From positions 2,431,001 through 2,495,000 of the forward strand of contig CP102593.1 in the NCBI GenBank assembly GCA_025666215.1: a stretch of DNA of 64,000 nt, in the 5' to 3' direction. A model generated the notes under the pieces. It searched no databases. It was not told the DNA's origin and saw only the letters and a program-made list of their open reading frames with translations. This DNA comes from Xanthomonas campestris pv. phormiicola (GTDB lineage: Bacteria > Pseudomonadota > Gammaproteobacteria > Xanthomonadales > Xanthomonadaceae). Every line of letters begins with the position of its first letter. The stretch's first letter is position 1. The position numbers were made by a program, and so were the translations under genes. This document shows, in pieces, positions 61,864 through 64,000 of this stretch.

Positions 61864-62465
61864 CTATCCAATAGATGGACTGTGCCCTCGGCTTATTTCC
61901 CAAGAAACGCCGCTCCGATGCAGCGCGGCGGCGATCTGCTGCCCTAACCGCTTCTCAATCCCTTGCCGCCACCGATCAATTGCTGGTCCAGCCAGGTCGC
62001 GCCAATCACTCGGGTCTGTCGCTCGATGGGCAGGTGGGATTTCATTTCCACCGCGACACCGCCAAGTCGGTGAGCGTCGTACTGACGGCCGCGTTCGGCC
62101 AGATCGTCCGGCACCTTCGACAGTCCCTCGGCAACGCGCTCCACGATGCCAGCGCGGCGCAAGGCCTCCAGCCTGCGAACATGGGCCGCCACGACCTCCT
62201 TCGGGTCACGGTCTGCCTTGTTCGATCGCCAGGTGATGGTCGGTGCGGTACAGGCCATCGCTCGCCAGCGCGGCTATGTTCTTGTCTGCCGCCCGCACCT
62301 CGGTTGAACTGCGCACTTCCACCACAGCGCCGACGGGGTAGTTCACCAGCTCGTCATGGGCGTTGAGCGCAACGTAGTGGGCCTTGCCGTCCACGCCGTC
62401 CACGCCGTCGATGACCAGATAGCCCCGATCCTGTAGTTCGTCGGCCAGTGCACCCAGGGCATCGA
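61864..62465 (-). pseudogene. Relaxase (VirD2/DUF3363 type), 3' remnant with frameshift and deletion
   Basis: Three collinear pieces of the C-terminal part of a conjugative relaxase are readable. The first is DALGALADELQDRGYLVIDG to LYRTDHHLAIEQGRP. A second, in another frame, has KADRDPKEVVAAHVRRLEAL through RVIGATWLDQQLIGGGKG. The third, after an internal deletion, is IEKRLGQQIAAALHRSGVSW then EISRGHSPSIG and a stop at 61864. These match the DUF3363 region as I recall it. Frameshift near 62230; the nickase N-terminus is missing, replaced by leuA sequence at about 62455. Confidence 0.85.
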
Positions 62466-63249
62466 TCCCAGGCTGCATTTCCCGTCGATCCGCAAGGTGG
62501 TGGAGACGGTGGAATATTGCAACGGATTGCCGGTGCATCCGCGTCACCCCTACGCCGGCGATCTGGTGCACACCGCATTCTCCGGCTCGCACCAGGACGC
62601 GATCAGGAAGGGCTTCGCCGCACACGAAGACCGCGCCGATGGCGTATGGGAAATGCCGTACCTGCCGATCGATCCTGCCGACATCGGCGAGAGCTACGAG
62701 GCGGTGATCCGCGTCAACAGCCAGTCCGGCAAGGGCGGCGTCGCCTGGGTCATCGAGCAGGACAAGGGCCTGCGGCTTCCGCGCGCAATGCAGGTCGATC
62801 TGAGCAAGCGCGTGCAGTCGCTCGCCGAGCGCATGAATCGGGAGCTGTCGGTCGAAGACATCTGGGCCGAGTTCGTGCGCGCCTACCGTCTGGGCGATGC
62901 CGACACGTATCAGCTCGTCGACGAACAAAGCGGGCAGGACCCGGATTCCGGTCCGGAGCGGATGTTCTCCGGCCGCATCCGCCATCGCGGTCGCGACATC
63001 CGCGTCACCGGGTGCGGCAACGGTCTCTTCGCGGCGACGCTGTCCTCGCTCGCAGAAGCGTTCGGCATCGCGCTCGACGTGGTGGATCACCAGGAGCATG
63101 CGCTGCGGCGTGGTGCGGATGCGCAGACGGTGGCGTATCTGCGGTGCGTGCGCCCCGACGGTGGCCATGTGTTCGGTGTCGGGATCGACGCCGATGCCGC
63201 GAGCGCGAGGGTGAGGGCAGTGCTCAGTGCCGCGAGCGCGGTGGCATGA
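62452..63249 (+). pseudogene. leuA: 2-isopropylmalate synthase (long form), 5'-truncated
   Basis: The readable frame begins near TQGIDPRLHF and continues VETVEYCNGLPVHPRHPYAG, VHTAFSGSHQDAIRKGFAAH, ADIGESYEAVIRVNSQSGKG and a C-terminal LeuA dimer/regulatory domain (GRIRHRGRDIRVTGCGNGLF, FGIALDVVDHQEHALRRGAD). About 300 N-terminal residues with the TIM-barrel catalytic site are gone, so it cannot make isopropylmalate. The long LeuA type (about 560 aa) differs from the 520-aa type usual in Xanthomonas, hinting at a foreign origin. It joins the relaxase remnant head-to-head. Confidence 0.87.
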
Positions 63250-63836
63250 ACGACTGCGCGCCGGGACTCCCCTGCTCGTAGCCGGAAAATTCGTCCGATT
63301 CAGGCTCGGCACCGTGTCTTGGCATGGCGTGCCGTAGCGCCCGGCCTGAGCAGTCGCGACTGGGCCAAGCTTGAACGGCCCTGCCTCGCATGTCGAAGGC
63401 CGCCACCACGCTGCCAGGCGATCATGCGCTTGGGAATGGACGCAACACGCGGCGCGGCATCGGAAAATCCCGGTCCGGCGTGCCGCGCGACTGGGGTGTC
63501 TGCACCGGGGTTTGCCGTCGAGCGAGGTCAGGAAAATCCGACCCGATATCAGGCTTTGCCCTGATAACGTTGTCGCCGGCCGGCCGCGATACTGCGCCTG
63601 CCTGACGCAGGTACCGCCGCGCTCTCCTAGAGGAGCGAACAGGCTGGTCACTCGCCCTGCGTGCCGAGCCTTGAGTAAGCTCGGCGTGGTGTTTTTTTCA
63701 TCATGATGGCAACGCAGCACGGCTAACTGAGCAGGCTGTGAAGGCTGGATGATTTTGTCTACAAATTGCAGTTGCCCTGAACAATTCACGCCGCTAGTCT
63801 GATTCTGCGGCGTTCGCTGCGTTGGGGTTATACGAG
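63250..63836. other. Gene-free leader region of the response regulator gene
   Basis: 587 bp with no supported gene. A hairpin ccgagcc-ttgagtaa-gctcgg at 63664-63684 is followed by cgtggtgttttttt, a plausible rho-independent terminator for a transcript entering from the left. AT-rich tracts occur near 63745-63790 and a TTATAC box at 63828-63833, 4 bp before the response-regulator ATG, so a leaderless or short-leader transcript is possible. Confidence 0.55.
63664..63698 (+). terminator. Probable terminator upstream of the response regulator
   Basis: A short GC stem (ccgagc/gctcgg) with an 8-nt loop, and a run of seven T residues about 8 nt after the stem. The T-run spacing is longer than ideal. 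Confidence 0.5.
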
Positions 63837-64000
63837 ATGGCCATTAGAGTTTTTTTGGTCGACGATCACGCTCTTGTCCGTACCGGCATGAAGCTGATCC
63901 TTTCGAATCAGACCGATATCGAGATCGTCGGTGAGGCCGAGAGCGGCGAGGCCGCGATGCCGCAGATCCGCCAGCTCAAGCCGGACATCGTGCTCTGCGA
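63837..64000 (+). CDS. LuxR/NarL-type response regulator (GacA/UvrY-like), 5' end
   Basis: Only 54 codons are inside the window. MAIRVFLVDDHALVRTGMKL is the classic receiver start, with the acidic pair Asp9-Asp10; ILSNQTDIEIVGEAESGEAA and LKPDIVLC lead up to the phosphoacceptor Asp just past the edge. The pattern fits the GacA/UvrY branch of NarL-type regulators, which act with a GacS-like sensor on small RNAs that bind RsmA. The DNA-binding half is not visible, so the subfamily is provisional. Confidence 0.8.
   Translation, partial: MAIRVFLVDDHALVRTGMKLILSNQTDIEIVGEAESGEAAMPQIRQLKPDIVLC

Noticed and set aside
62206..63789. 527-codon minus frame through leuA and the response-regulator leader
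   Set aside because: Only its last ~85 codons (below 62465) are real relaxase remnant; the rest is antisense to leuA and noncoding DNA.

Overview
The window is high-GC chromosomal DNA from a Xanthomonas-type gammaproteobacterium (Lysobacteraceae). This is inferred from the gene content (smc-zipA-ligA, a DUF3011 gene, a complete hut cluster, serC-pheA-aroA), from GyrA with Gln at position 83, from frequent -10-like boxes just upstream of start codons, and from abundant palindromic repeats built on gggagcgacttcag. The species cannot be fixed from the sequence alone.

Layout. 1-5.9 kb: 5' end of a carbonic anhydrase gene, a PaiB-like flavoprotein, two small conserved proteins, asnS, an IscA-like Fe-S protein, a phosphopantetheinyl transferase and the rpsF-rpsR-rplI ribosomal group. 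6-23.6 kb: smc, zipA, a Tat-exported aminotransferase, ligA, epmA, a DUF3011 protein, mtnA, gyrA and a membrane PQQ glucose dehydrogenase. 23.9-31.4 kb: a TPR protein, a small phasin-like protein, a HipA-like kinase paired with DUF3037, a PhaD-like TetR regulator with acyl-CoA-binding protein, and a two-gene glycosyltransferase operon. 32-39.6 kb: histidine utilisation, with hutI-hutH-hutG-hutU divergent from hutF-hutC around one palindromic operator. 39.8-47.4 kb: a two-domain fatty acyl-CoA reductase, a membrane Mrr-like nuclease, phasin, patatin, a PHA-system protein and an FHA protein. 47.4-57.5 kb: msrPQ, serC, pheA, aroA, a TonB protein, serS and a LysR regulator. 57.6-63.2 kb: tRNA-Ser(UGA) followed by a decayed accessory region. 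The last 164 bp start a LuxR/GacA-type response regulator.

How the genes work together. Most of the window is housekeeping: translation, chromosome and division functions, aromatic and serine biosynthesis, and methionine-sulfoxide repair. Two coherent accessory themes appear. One is histidine catabolism under HutC. The other is lipid or polyester storage: two phasins with histone-like tails, a patatin, a PHA-system protein, an acyl-CoA-binding protein with a PhaD-like regulator, and an alcohol-forming fatty acyl-CoA reductase.

The most unusual stretch is the tRNA-Ser-linked region. It holds a truncated IS3-type transposase, a CPBP membrane protease in AT-rich DNA, an intact IS3/IS51-type element lying against a gene remnant, and the 3' end of a DUF3363 relaxase gene joined tail-out to the 3' end of a long-form leuA. 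This looks like the ruin of an integrative element. Two copies of a ~100-bp MITE-like element, in opposite orientation, bracket the LysR-tRNA segment.
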